This document shows positions 8,067-17,238 of a stretch of 38,552 nucleotides of DNA, in pieces. The notes beneath the pieces were generated by a model. That model saw nothing but the letters and a program-made list of their open reading frames with translations, was not told the DNA's origin and did not search any database. The translations under genes were made by a program, and so were the position numbers. Source of the stretch: Bacteroidaceae bacterium (GTDB lineage Bacteria; Bacteroidota; Bacteroidia; Bacteroidales; Bacteroidaceae); assembly GCA_017535725.1 (NCBI GenBank), contig JAFXTO010000062.1:1-38552 (forward strand), in the 5' to 3' direction. Each line of letters begins with the position of its first letter. The stretch's first letter is position 1.

Positions 8067-9146
8067 ATGATGAAACGACTACTCCTATCCGTCTTTTTCC
8101 TGGCAGCAGTTCTTGGCGCACATGCTCAGTTGCGCAGGAACCTGACACCTGCCGACACACTCAAGTCCATAGAACAACTCAGCGATGGCTCCACAGCCTT
8201 CCGCATCTACGCTCCCAAAGCCGAAGCCGTGGCGCTGGGAGGTGACCTGGCTGGCCTGAAAGCTCAGTTCCAAAAGGATGCCGACGGCATCTGGACGGCT
8301 GTCGTCCCCAAAGTTCCTACGGATGCCTATCGCTACCATTTCATCGTCGATGGCGTGCGCGTCATCGACCCCCGCTACCGCTTCTATTCTGAAATCACTC
8401 CGGTGGCAAAGATCACCAACGGCGAGGACATCTTCTGGGCACAGCGCGATGTGCCGCATGGACCTGTTTCGCAAATCTTCTATAAGTCCACCACCACGGG
8501 CAGCACGCGCAGCCTGCATGTATGGCAGCCCGCCGGCAAGGCTGCCAAGGAGCCGCTGCCTGTGCTCTATCTCATTCATGGCGCCGGAGACAACGACGGC
8601 TCCTGGTCCTCTATCGGATGTGCCGGGAATATTCTTGATAATCTCTATAGCGAGGGAAAGATTGCTCCGATGATTGTGGTGATGCCCCATGGAGGCATGG
8701 ACACGGAGAAATTCGTGGATGAGCTCGTCGTAGATATCATGCCGCGCGTGGAAGAGCAGTTCCACATCAAGACGGATGCAGACAACACCGCCCTGGCAGG
8801 ACTCTCGATGGGAGGACTCGAAACCCTCAACACATTCATGGCGCACCCAGAGATGTTCGGATACATCAACGTGATGAGTTCCGGCTGGTTCCGCAGCAAC
8901 GATGCCGACCGGCAGGCCAAGACCGAGCGCCTGCGCCAGATTGCTCCCACCTTGAACAAGACCGCGCACGTGCTGCGTTTCACGATGGGAGGCAGGGAGG
9001 ACTTCGCACACGCCAGCTGTCAGCAGACGCTGAAATGCTTTGACGAGGCTGGAGTGAAATACGAGTACAGCGAAACACCTGGAGGCCACAGCTGGCACGT
9101 CTGGCACTATGACCTGCGCGACTTCGCTCCACGTCTTTTCAAGTAA
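8067..9146 (+). CDS. CE1-like secreted esterase with N-terminal E-set/CBM48-like domain
   Basis: A 359-residue alpha/beta-hydrolase of the esterase D/CE1 type. After a signal peptide (MMKRLLLSVFFLAAVLGAHAQ) comes an immunoglobulin-like domain (~35-115: FRIYAPKAEAVALGGD...YRYHFIVDG), as in many Bacteroidetes feruloyl/acetyl esterases. The catalytic domain shows LYLIHGAGDNDGSW, the nucleophile S247 in GLSMGG and a C-terminal His in GGHSWHVW. The ATG at 8070 is an equal start. The family removes feruloyl or acetyl groups from hemicellulose. In this locus deacetylation of mannan is the natural guess, but ferulate or another ester cannot be excluded. No sorting tail is present. Confidence 0.88.
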   Translation: MMKRLLLSVFFLAAVLGAHAQLRRNLTPADTLKSIEQLSDGSTAFRIYAPKAEAVALGGDLAGLKAQFQKDADGIWTAVVPKVPTDAYRYHFIVDGVRVIDPRYRFYSEITPVAKITNGEDIFWAQRDVPHGPVSQIFYKSTTTGSTRSLHVWQPAGKAAKEPLPVLYLIHGAGDNDGSWSSIGCAGNILDNLYSEGKIAPMIVVMPHGGMDTEKFVDELVVDIMPRVEEQFHIKTDADNTALAGLSMGGLETLNTFMAHPEMFGYINVMSSGWFRSNDADRQAKTERLRQIAPTLNKTAHVLRFTMGGREDFAHASCQQTLKCFDEAGVKYEYSETPGGHSWHVWHYDLRDFAPRLFK

Positions 9147-9205
9147 ACGGAGGATGGAGCAGGTACGAATTTTGGGAAATATTCAAGCAAAAAGACCATA
9201 CACAC

Positions 9206-10402
9206 ATGAGACAGAGACGAATCCTACACTTGCTGTTGCTGCTGCTCTGCGGCAGCGCATCGGCTCAGGACACTCCCCAGCGCTCTGCTGAGGCAGAGGA
9301 GCTGCTGCAGTGCTTCCATCAGATCTTTGGAGAGAAGATACTCTCCGGCGCCACGGCCAACGTGAACTGGAACCTCAACGAAGCCAAGTGGGTACACCAG
9401 CACACGGGCAAGTGGCCTGCCGTGAACTGCTTCGACTACCTGCACCATCCCTTCGCCTCCAAGGGCGGGTGGATTGACTACACCAACGTGACCGAGCTCG
9501 TCAACTGGCACAAGGCTGGCGGAGTCATCGAGATCATGTGGCACTGGAACGTGCCTGCCAACAAGAGCGGGCAGTACTCGTTCTACTGGGGGACGGAGGA
9601 CGACAAGACGACTTTTGATGTCAAGAAAATATTTGACCCTACGTCGAGCGAATATAAGCTAATGATGAAAGATATCAACACCATCGGAGGCTACCTGAAG
9701 CTGCTGAAGACCCGCAAGATTCCCGTGCTATGGCGTCCGCTGCACGAGGCGGGAGGTATGTGGTTCTGGTGGGGGCGCGACCCTGAAGCCTGCAATGAGC
9801 TCTGGAAGGTCATGTACCGCCGGTTCCAGGAACTCGGACTGGACAACCTCATCTGGGTGTGGACGCAGTCGGCGGCATGGGGAAAACCGTACAGCGACGG
9901 CTACCGCTGGTACCCCGGCGACGAGTATGTGGATATCGTCAGCATCGATGTCTACAACAACACCAATGCCTCCAACATCTACAGCACCTGCTTCAACTTC
10001 CTGAAGAAAGCCTCGCCCACCAAGCTGGTGGCTCTGACCGAGTGCGGAAATCTCTCCAAGATCAGTCAGCAGTGGAAGGCGCGCGCGCGCTGGCTGTACT
10101 TCGCGCCCTGGTATGACTATGGTCGCACCAGCAATCCCAACAGCTCGGAATTCAAGAGCAGGGACCACGGCAGCTGCAATGCAGACTGGTGGGACGATGC
10201 CTTCGCCCAGGACTATGTCCTCTCTCGCGAGGACTTCAAGGCGTTGCGACAGGAACTCGTCGGAATCGGCGATCTGCAGGACGACAATTTCGTGACTCTC
10301 AAGCCTGAAGACGATAAGTCCTTCGACCTGAACGGACGCCCCTGGCAGCCGGGACAGAAAGGACTGGTCATCCGTGGAGGTAAGAAATATTTTGCCAGAT
10401 AG
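9206..10402 (+). CDS. GH26 endo-beta-1,4-mannanase, type b paralogue
   Basis: 398 residues, clearly paralogous to the GH26 at 1261. The acid/base is E181 (RPLHEAGGMWFWWG) and the nucleophile E279 (ALTECGN). The signal peptide is a short leucine run (MRQRRILHLLLLLLCGSASAQ), quite unlike its paralogue's. The C-terminus (SFDLNGRP...GLVIRGGKKYFAR) is a short type IX-like tail. It sits 59 bp after the esterase and 92 bp before GH59. Both b-type GH26 genes precede a GH59 gene, with GH5 in between in the first block, which supports block duplication. Confidence 0.93.
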   Translation: MRQRRILHLLLLLLCGSASAQDTPQRSAEAEELLQCFHQIFGEKILSGATANVNWNLNEAKWVHQHTGKWPAVNCFDYLHHPFASKGGWIDYTNVTELVNWHKAGGVIEIMWHWNVPANKSGQYSFYWGTEDDKTTFDVKKIFDPTSSEYKLMMKDINTIGGYLKLLKTRKIPVLWRPLHEAGGMWFWWGRDPEACNELWKVMYRRFQELGLDNLIWVWTQSAAWGKPYSDGYRWYPGDEYVDIVSIDVYNNTNASNIYSTCFNFLKKASPTKLVALTECGNLSKISQQWKARARWLYFAPWYDYGRTSNPNSSEFKSRDHGSCNADWWDDAFAQDYVLSREDFKALRQELVGIGDLQDDNFVTLKPEDDKSFDLNGRPWQPGQKGLVIRGGKKYFAR

Positions 10403-10494
10403 AATCCGCCGCTCAAATAGCATGTCTGGAATGACAACTGCCTCTGAAGTGAACCTAAGATAACATTTGAACTCTATTTAATTAAGGAATACAC

Positions 10495-12531
10495 ATGCAA
10501 AAGTTCTCCCTCATTTCTTTCCTCATGGCTGCCGCCCTTGCCACGAGTGTACAAGCCCAACCCCTGCAAGTCAGTGCCACAGCCTCCGGCAAGGCATTCG
10601 ACGGTATTGGAGCCGTCAACGGCGGCGGTGCAACCTCTGTGTTGCTGCGTGCCTACCCAGAGCCGCAACGTTCCCAAATCCTCGACTTCGTCTTCCGCCC
10701 GAAGTTCGGAGCCAGCGTGAGCACCATGCTCGTGGAAATTCCCGGCGACGGAAACTCCACGCAGGGTTCCATGCCCACCCATGCCCACTACCGTGGCGAC
10801 GCCAACTTCGAGCGAGGCTATATGTGGTGGGTGATGACCGAAGCCAAGCGACGCAATCCGCAATTAGCCATCGACGCCACAGGATGGAGCGCACCTGCTT
10901 GGGTGGGGAATATCTGGTCGCAGGAGATGGCGGACTACTACGTCGACTGGCTCACAGGACTGCGCGAGCACTATGGACTGGAACTCGATGCGCTGGGCTG
11001 CCACAACGAGAAGGGCTACAACTACGACTTCGCCAAACGTCTACGCCGCACGATGAACGAGCGCGGATTCAGGAACGTGAAGCTGCACGGCTTCGACAAC
11101 TGGGGCAAGAACAAGATGGACTTCCTCGCAGAGATGCAGCGCGATCCTGAACTGGCTGCAGCCATCGATGCCGTCAGCGCCCACACCTTCAGCGAGATTC
11201 AGCTCACGCCAGAGCAGCGTGCTGCTGCCGAGGCGCTGGGAAAACCCATCTGGAACAGCGAGGACCACGTCTACCGCAAGGGCTTCGACGTGCTCATCAC
11301 CATCGTTAAGTGCTTCAACGAGAACTATATCATCAGCGGAGCCACACGCGTCATCAACTGGTATGACATTGCTGCCGTCTATCCCTTGGAACCCTATGGC
11401 GTAGACCCTGCCATGATGATTGCCCACGAGCCCTGGAGCGGACACTACACGGTGCGCGAGGCACTTTGGGGTTATGCCCACTACGGTCAGTTCACGCAGT
11501 TAGGATGGCGATATGTCGACTCCGCTTGTCGGAAACTGTCTGGCGGAGGCTCCGTCATCACCATGCGCGATCCTTCAACAGGCGACTACAGCATCATCAT
11601 AGAGACCAAGGAGGCCAAGGCTCCACAGACCCTGAAGTTCGAGGTCGCCAAGGGACTCAGCCGCGCTGACCTCTGCGTCTGGCGCAGCATGCCCGAGCAG
11701 CTGTTCGTGCAGCAGCAGGACATCCATCCCCGTCGCGGTCGTTTCGAAATCACACTCGAGCCTGGGGCTGTCTACTCGCTTTCCACCACGCGCGGACAGC
11801 AGAAGGGTTCCTTCGCCAACGTCCCCGCTTCGCAACCCTTCCCCTTCCCCTATGCTGATGACTTCGAGAAGTACCAGCCAGCCTCTGCTTATGGCTACCT
11901 GCCCAACTATCTCGCGGACATCATCGGTGCCTTCGAACTCACGGAACGCCCTGACCACCAGGGACAGTGCGTGAGGCAGGTGGTGGGCGACCACACCCTC
12001 AGCTGGGCACCCGAATGGCATCACTACACCATCGTGGGCGACTCTGCCTGGCGCGACTATGAGGTCAGTGCCGATGTCTACCTGAACCCACAGGACGAAG
12101 CGGCTGTGATGGGACGTGTCATCGACGTGGGCTCCGGCTACGGCGTGTGGGTCAAGGGCTACTACCTGAAACTCGACGACCAGGGACGCGCCAGCCTCGT
12201 CATGAGCTGCGGCAAGCGCAACAAGCAGGAACTCATCGGCGATGCCGAGCAGCAGGCACTCATCCGTGCACGCAAAGACATGGAAGTGGGTGGGGAATTC
12301 GTGCTCGACAGTGCACAGGTGGAGGGCATCCGCCCCTGCAAGTGGCACAATCTCCGACTGCGCATGCAGGGTTCCACACTCACTGGTTTTGTCGACGGGC
12401 AACAAGTGGTCAGCACCTCCTCAGACCGCTACCATCGCGGTATGGCTGGTTTGATGGCTCCGCTACAGCAGCGTCGCGTCTGCACTCCCTACTTCGACAA
12501 CCTCAAGATCACCCCTCTCAGTGGGCAGTAA
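10495..12531 (+). CDS. GH59 galactocerebrosidase-family enzyme, full length
   Basis: 678 residues with signal peptide (MQKFSLISFLMAAALATSVQAQ). It follows the animal galactosylceramidase (GALC) family along its whole length: FDGIGAVNGGGATS and YPEPQRSQILDF near the start, E172 in CHNEKGYN (acid/base, GALC E182), E256 in IWNSEDHV (nucleophile, GALC E258), EPWSGHY, then the beta-sandwich and C-terminal lectin-like domain ending near YFDNLKI. Known family activity is hydrolysis of beta-galactosides such as galactosylceramide. In a mannan locus with GH27 and GH26 a role on beta-galactosyl side chains is likely (inference). No sorting tail, so probably periplasmic. A damaged second copy lies at 3883. 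Confidence 0.92.
   Translation: MQKFSLISFLMAAALATSVQAQPLQVSATASGKAFDGIGAVNGGGATSVLLRAYPEPQRSQILDFVFRPKFGASVSTMLVEIPGDGNSTQGSMPTHAHYRGDANFERGYMWWVMTEAKRRNPQLAIDATGWSAPAWVGNIWSQEMADYYVDWLTGLREHYGLELDALGCHNEKGYNYDFAKRLRRTMNERGFRNVKLHGFDNWGKNKMDFLAEMQRDPELAAAIDAVSAHTFSEIQLTPEQRAAAEALGKPIWNSEDHVYRKGFDVLITIVKCFNENYIISGATRVINWYDIAAVYPLEPYGVDPAMMIAHEPWSGHYTVREALWGYAHYGQFTQLGWRYVDSACRKLSGGGSVITMRDPSTGDYSIIIETKEAKAPQTLKFEVAKGLSRADLCVWRSMPEQLFVQQQDIHPRRGRFEITLEPGAVYSLSTTRGQQKGSFANVPASQPFPFPYADDFEKYQPASAYGYLPNYLADIIGAFELTERPDHQGQCVRQVVGDHTLSWAPEWHHYTIVGDSAWRDYEVSADVYLNPQDEAAVMGRVIDVGSGYGVWVKGYYLKLDDQGRASLVMSCGKRNKQELIGDAEQQALIRARKDMEVGGEFVLDSAQVEGIRPCKWHNLRLRMQGSTLTGFVDGQQVVSTSSDRYHRGMAGLMAPLQQRRVCTPYFDNLKITPLSGQ
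10607..10938 (+). repeat. High-identity repeat, copy 2 (inside intact GH59)
   Basis: Partner of 4001-4332 within the GH59 coding region, in direct orientation about 6.6 kb away. Recombination between the two would delete the surface-protein, esterase and GH26 genes between them. Confidence 0.9.
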
Positions 12532-12585
12532 CTTAACTGATAAGGCGTAACGATACTTTTTTACCTCCTCAAGAACTCCTTCGAT

Positions 12586-14871
12586 ATGAAACGCTTGCTA
12601 CTGCTATCTGCGTTGCTGCAGGCTCTCTTCATGCCAAGAACCTTCGCTCAGGGAGAAGTCTCCCCGCAGCCCATCGACCGCGAGGCCACAGGTCCTACGC
12701 GGCAGCTCTACCGCTATCTCCGCGACAAGGTGTGGGGCAGGCAGGTGCTGGCCGGTTGTCAGACTCGTTGGGACTACAACACCACGGACGCCGACGTCAT
12801 CCGCGAGCGTGCAGGGAAGTATCCTGCCGTGAATATTTTTGACTTCCAGCACTTCCGCCAGCGCAACCTCAACTACCTGGCTCCGACGGCTAAGCAGTGG
12901 AACGACGCTGGCGGCATCGTGGGCTTCATCTGGCACTGGAGCGTGCCTGTGGATCCGGAACTGACGCCGAAGGACGGCTTCGCCTTTTACACTCCCACGG
13001 GTGCAGAGGGACGTCGCCCGGGCACCCTCTTCTCTGCTCGCAGAGCGGTACAGGAGGGCACGCTGGAGCAGCGCATCATCAACGAGAACCTCGACACCAT
13101 CGTGCGCTATCTCCTCCACTACCAGGAGCAGGGAATCCCCATCCTCTGGCGACCCTTTCACGAGGCAGCAGGCAACTCCAACCGCGGCGGAAAGGCATGG
13201 TTCTGGTGGGGTAATGATGGTGCCGAAGCCTTCAAAAAACTCTACCTCTACGCACAGCGCTACCTCATGCAGCGAGGCGTGCACAACCTCATCTACATCT
13301 GGACCTCGGAACTGGATGACGACGACTGGTACCCCGGCGACGAGTACGTGGACATCGTGGCTCGCGACCAGTACCGCGTGGCTTCGGACCACGGCTCCTT
13401 CAAGCAGCAGTTCGACCTCCTGCGCAGCAAGTATCCCACGAAGATGCTGGCGCTGGCGGAGTGCGACGTGGTTCCCTCGGCAGCTGCCATGGAGCAGGAC
13501 GAGGCACGTTGGCTCTTCGTGGCGCCGTGGACTACACCTTTCGTCTTCAGCCGTCAGAACGACGATGCCTTCTGGAAGCAGTTCCTGGGCGAGAAGCTCA
13601 TCCTGACGCGCGACGAGGTCAACCGCGCAGGCACCTGCAGGCTGGACATTGACCACGCCAACGGCATCTACGCCAAGGGCGAGCGTGCCGTGGTCACCTG
13701 CCATGCAGAGGAAGTGCCGCTGGACTCCGTGCGCGTGCGTGTTTACCTCAACAATATGCTCAACCGCGAGTTCAGCCTGATGCCTGCCAGCCACACCTTC
13801 ACAGCGCTGGAACTGGCGCTGGACAGCACGTGTGCCGTCAGCGTGGAGCTGCAGGAACGCCATGGCAAACCCGCCTCCATCGGCTATGTCGTGGCTCCGG
13901 AGGGCTTCCGTGCGGGCTACGAGGAGCCGGCAGACCTGATGCAGTACTGGGCAGACCAGAAGCGACAGCTGAAGGCGCTGCCCATGCAGGTGAAGACCAC
14001 GCCGCTGGCTGTTCCCGCTCAGTACCAAGGAAAGTACGTCTGCCAGGACCTGGAAATCAACTGCCTGGGACCTGCACCCGTGCGTGGCTACATGGCCAAA
14101 CCCGTGGGTGCAAAGAAGAAGTCGCTGCCCATCGTCATCCTCTGCCGCGCTGCAGGCGTCAGTGGCTACTGGTGCCGCTGCCAGGTGGGCGAGTGTGTGG
14201 GTAATGCTGCCCTGGGCGGAGGAGCCCTCAGCCTGGACCTGAACGCCCACGGTATGCTCAACGGGCAGACGGACGACTACTACCGCATGCTGGAGAACGG
14301 TCTCCTGCACAACTACTGGGAGCACAACGCTGCCGACCGCGAGACCTATTATTTCCGCGGCATGTACCTGCGCCTGCTGCGTGCCATCGAGTACATGGCG
14401 AGCCAGCCCGAGTGGGACGGCAAGCGCATCATCGTCATCGGCGAGAGCCAGGGCGGAGGACAGGCCATGGCAGCTGCCGGGCTGGACGAGCGCGTCTCTG
14501 CCGTCTGCGTCCACGTGCCTGCCATGCAGGATCTGGGCGGAGCGCGTGCGGGCCGACGCAGCGGCTGGCCTCAGCCCATCGAGAACCACCCGCAGCTGGA
14601 TGCCTCCATGCTGGATGCCACGCTGCCTTACTTCGACGGAGCCCTGCTCATCCGCCACTCGCGCGCAGAGATTTTCTGCGAGATGGGGCTCATCGACACC
14701 ACCTGTCCGCCTGCCAGCGTATGGGCATCACTCAACGCCGCTCCGGGCAAGAAGACTGTCAACTGTGTGCCCTATCGCACCCACGCCTGGCCATCGAACG
14801 AAGAGCATCCCTCCTGGCGAAATGATTACCTCCAGCCCCGTCTGGACTTCATTGAAAACTACCTGAAATAA
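12586..14871 (+). CDS. GH26-CE7 fusion: mannanase joined to acetyl esterase
   Basis: 761 residues with signal peptide (MKRLLLLSALLQALFMPRTFAQ). Residues ~35-345 are a GH26 domain with acid/base E193 (WRPFHEAAGNSNRGGKAWFWWG) and nucleophile E292 (LALAECD). A beta-sandwich linker (~350-450) follows, then a CE7 acetyl esterase domain (~455-761). The CE7 triad is visible: S621 in GESQGGG, D704 in GLIDTTCPP and H733 in YRTHAWP. CE7 enzymes remove acetyl groups from xylo-oligosaccharides and similar sugars. Paired with GH26 it should deacetylate and cut acetylated glucomannan fragments. No C-terminal sorting tail, which suggests the periplasm. The GH26 part is a third, divergent type. Confidence 0.9.
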   Translation: MKRLLLLSALLQALFMPRTFAQGEVSPQPIDREATGPTRQLYRYLRDKVWGRQVLAGCQTRWDYNTTDADVIRERAGKYPAVNIFDFQHFRQRNLNYLAPTAKQWNDAGGIVGFIWHWSVPVDPELTPKDGFAFYTPTGAEGRRPGTLFSARRAVQEGTLEQRIINENLDTIVRYLLHYQEQGIPILWRPFHEAAGNSNRGGKAWFWWGNDGAEAFKKLYLYAQRYLMQRGVHNLIYIWTSELDDDDWYPGDEYVDIVARDQYRVASDHGSFKQQFDLLRSKYPTKMLALAECDVVPSAAAMEQDEARWLFVAPWTTPFVFSRQNDDAFWKQFLGEKLILTRDEVNRAGTCRLDIDHANGIYAKGERAVVTCHAEEVPLDSVRVRVYLNNMLNREFSLMPASHTFTALELALDSTCAVSVELQERHGKPASIGYVVAPEGFRAGYEEPADLMQYWADQKRQLKALPMQVKTTPLAVPAQYQGKYVCQDLEINCLGPAPVRGYMAKPVGAKKKSLPIVILCRAAGVSGYWCRCQVGECVGNAALGGGALSLDLNAHGMLNGQTDDYYRMLENGLLHNYWEHNAADRETYYFRGMYLRLLRAIEYMASQPEWDGKRIIVIGESQGGGQAMAAAGLDERVSAVCVHVPAMQDLGGARAGRRSGWPQPIENHPQLDASMLDATLPYFDGALLIRHSRAEIFCEMGLIDTTCPPASVWASLNAAPGKKTVNCVPYRTHAWPSNEEHPSWRNDYLQPRLDFIENYLK

Positions 14872-14975
14872 GTTCTTAAGAAAGATTATACCTTATGAAA
14901 CATTAACGATTCATGCACCTGCTGATATTCTTACACCAAGAACAAGAAGAACAACAATAAAAATCATCTTCAAAA

Positions 14976-17213
14976 ATGAAAAAGATTCTATGTATCCTTC
15001 TCTGCGTCGTTGCCTGCCAAGGCCTGATGGCGCAGAAATGGGAAAAGATCGGAGACCGACCACAAATGGGATGGAATACCTGGAACAAGTTTGCCGGAAA
15101 CATCAACGAGGAACTCGTGCGGGGAATCGCCGACGCCCTCGTGGAGACTGGCATGCGCGATGCCGGCTACACCTATATCAACCTCGACGACTGCTGGCAC
15201 GGACAACGCGATGCCGAAGGATTCATCCAGGCTGATCCTAAGCGCTTTCCAAGCGGTATCAAGGCACTGGCGGACTACGTCCATGCCAAAGGCCTGAAGC
15301 TGGGTATCTACAGCGACTGCGGCACGGAAACGTGTGCTGGCAAACCCGGAAGCCTCGGACACGAGTATCAGGATGCACTCCAATATGCCCGCTGGGAGGT
15401 GGACTACCTGAAGGAGGACTGGTGCAACACTACGAATATCAACGCCCGCGGAGCCTACAAACTGATGAGTGATGCCCTGCGTGCTTCCGGACGACCCATC
15501 TTCCTGAGTATGTGCGAGTGGGGCAGCAACAAGCCTTGGGAGTGGGCTGCAGAAATCGGTCACAGCTGGCGCATAGGTCCTGACATCTGGTGCAACTTCG
15601 ATTCCACACGTGTGCATCCACAGGGATTCACGGACATCGGTGTCATGCAGTGCATTCGTCTCTGCGAGCCGCTGCGTAAGTACGCCGGTCCCGGTCATTG
15701 GAACGACCCCGATATGCTGGAGGTGGGTAATGGCATGACGGTGAACGAAGACCGTGCCCACTTCGCCATGTGGTGCATGATGGCGTCGCCACTCATCCTG
15801 GGCAACGACCTCCGTGCCATGAGCGAGGAGACCAAGGCAATCCTCATGAACCGAGAGATGATAGCCGTAGACCAAGACGAGCTGGGAGTGCAGGGACTGC
15901 GCTATGCTACCGAGCAGGGGCTGGAATTCTGGTTCAAACCCCTGAAAGGCGGAGACTGGGCGTTCACCATCCTCAACCCCACCAAGGCGCCCGTCAGCTA
16001 TGACCTCAACTGGCAGCACTTCAACCTCATCGACATGGAGGTGAGTCGTCTGGGCACTTATTTCGACCAGGTGACCTATGCCGTTCGCAACCTCTGGACA
16101 CACGCCAACGAGGGTCGCACGCTGACCACCGACAAGGTGTGGCGTACGCTGACGGTACCTGCTCGCGATGTCATTTCCTATCGCCTCTCGCCCGTTGCCA
16201 AGAATACTGCCACCACGGCTCAGCTGCTGCGTCAACGCCTGCAACGACTTCAGAAGCGTGGCATCATGTTCGGACATCAGGACGATCCCTTTTATGGCTT
16301 AGGCTGGAGCTATGAAGCGGGTCGCAGCGATGTGCGCGACCTCGTGGGTGACTATCCGGCAGTAATGGGCTTCGAGCTCGGAGGCATCGAGTTGGGCGAC
16401 GAGAAGAATCTCGATAGCGTGCCTTTCAACCTGATGCGTCAGGAGATGATTGCCCAGTCCCGAAGAGGCGGCATCGTCACCATCTCCTGGCATCCCCGCA
16501 ATCCTCTGACGGGAGGCACGGCATGGGTCAACAACGAGGAGCGCAGCAAGAACACAGTCGCTGCCGTGCTGTCTGGAGGCAAGGTGCATGGAGTGTTCCA
16601 GATTTGGCTGGGACGTCTCACCAGCTTCCTGGCATCGCTGAAGGACGAGCAGGGACATCAGATTCCCATCATCTTCCGCCCCTGGCACGAGAACAGCGGA
16701 GCGTGGTTCTGGTGGGGACGCGGGCTGTGCTCCAGCGAGGAGTACCGTGCCCTCTGGAATATGACGCAGGACTTCGTAGTAAAGGCCCTGCCCTATAACA
16801 TTCTCTGGAGCTGGAGTCCCAACTATGGTTTCGAACCGGACGAACTCGATACCTATCCTGGCGATGAACGCGTGGACATCATCGGACTCGATGCCTACCA
16901 GCAACGGGGAGGCGAGGAGGCATTCATCAGCCAGCTGAACAAGGACCTCACTACGCTCTGCAACATGGCAAAGAAGAGCGGAAGACTTGTGGCTCTCACA
17001 GAATGCGGATTCCTGAACATCCCGGATCCCACGTGGTGGACGCGTGTGCTGAAGCCGCAGATTCAGAAATTCCCCATCAGCTACTTCCTCGTCTGGCGCA
17101 ACGCCGACCGCAGGCAGTACTTCGCTCCGGCGAAGGACACCAAGGATGCAGAAGACTTCTGCAAGATGGTGAAAGACAAGAGAATACTCATGCTGAAAGA
17201 CATTAGCAAGTAA
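14976..17213 (+). CDS. GH27-GH26 fusion: alpha-galactosidase joined to mannanase
   Basis: 745 residues. The leader [20 protein letters not shown] could be cut by signal peptidase I after MAQ, or could be a lipoprotein signal at VVAC. Residues ~21-405 are GH27 alpha-galactosidase ([12 protein letters not shown], nucleophile D148 in YLKEDWCN, acid/base D203 in [22 protein letters not shown]). Residues ~412-745 are GH26 type a with acid/base E572 ([14 protein letters not shown]) and nucleophile E676 (ALTECG). There is almost no linker. One protein can thus remove alpha-1,6-galactose and cut the uncovered backbone. The GH26 half is homologous to the stand-alone enzyme at 133. The GH130 gene follows at once. 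Confidence 0.93.
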   Translation: MKKILCILLCVVACQGLMAQKWEKIGDRPQMGWNTWNKFAGNINEELVRGIADALVETGMRDAGYTYINLDDCWHGQRDAEGFIQADPKRFPSGIKALADYVHAKGLKLGIYSDCGTETCAGKPGSLGHEYQDALQYARWEVDYLKEDWCNTTNINARGAYKLMSDALRASGRPIFLSMCEWGSNKPWEWAAEIGHSWRIGPDIWCNFDSTRVHPQGFTDIGVMQCIRLCEPLRKYAGPGHWNDPDMLEVGNGMTVNEDRAHFAMWCMMASPLILGNDLRAMSEETKAILMNREMIAVDQDELGVQGLRYATEQGLEFWFKPLKGGDWAFTILNPTKAPVSYDLNWQHFNLIDMEVSRLGTYFDQVTYAVRNLWTHANEGRTLTTDKVWRTLTVPARDVISYRLSPVAKNTATTAQLLRQRLQRLQKRGIMFGHQDDPFYGLGWSYEAGRSDVRDLVGDYPAVMGFELGGIELGDEKNLDSVPFNLMRQEMIAQSRRGGIVTISWHPRNPLTGGTAWVNNEERSKNTVAAVLSGGKVHGVFQIWLGRLTSFLASLKDEQGHQIPIIFRPWHENSGAWFWWGRGLCSSEEYRALWNMTQDFVVKALPYNILWSWSPNYGFEPDELDTYPGDERVDIIGLDAYQQRGGEEAFISQLNKDLTTLCNMAKKSGRLVALTECGFLNIPDPTWWTRVLKPQIQKFPISYFLVWRNADRRQYFAPAKDTKDAEDFCKMVKDKRILMLKDISK

Positions 17214-17238
17214 GTTAAAAGTGAAAAACAAGCATCAC

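Noticed and set aside
12604-14658. A 684-codon open frame opposite the GH26-CE7 gene
   Set aside because: Antisense shadow of a gene whose + strand product has full catalytic motifs.
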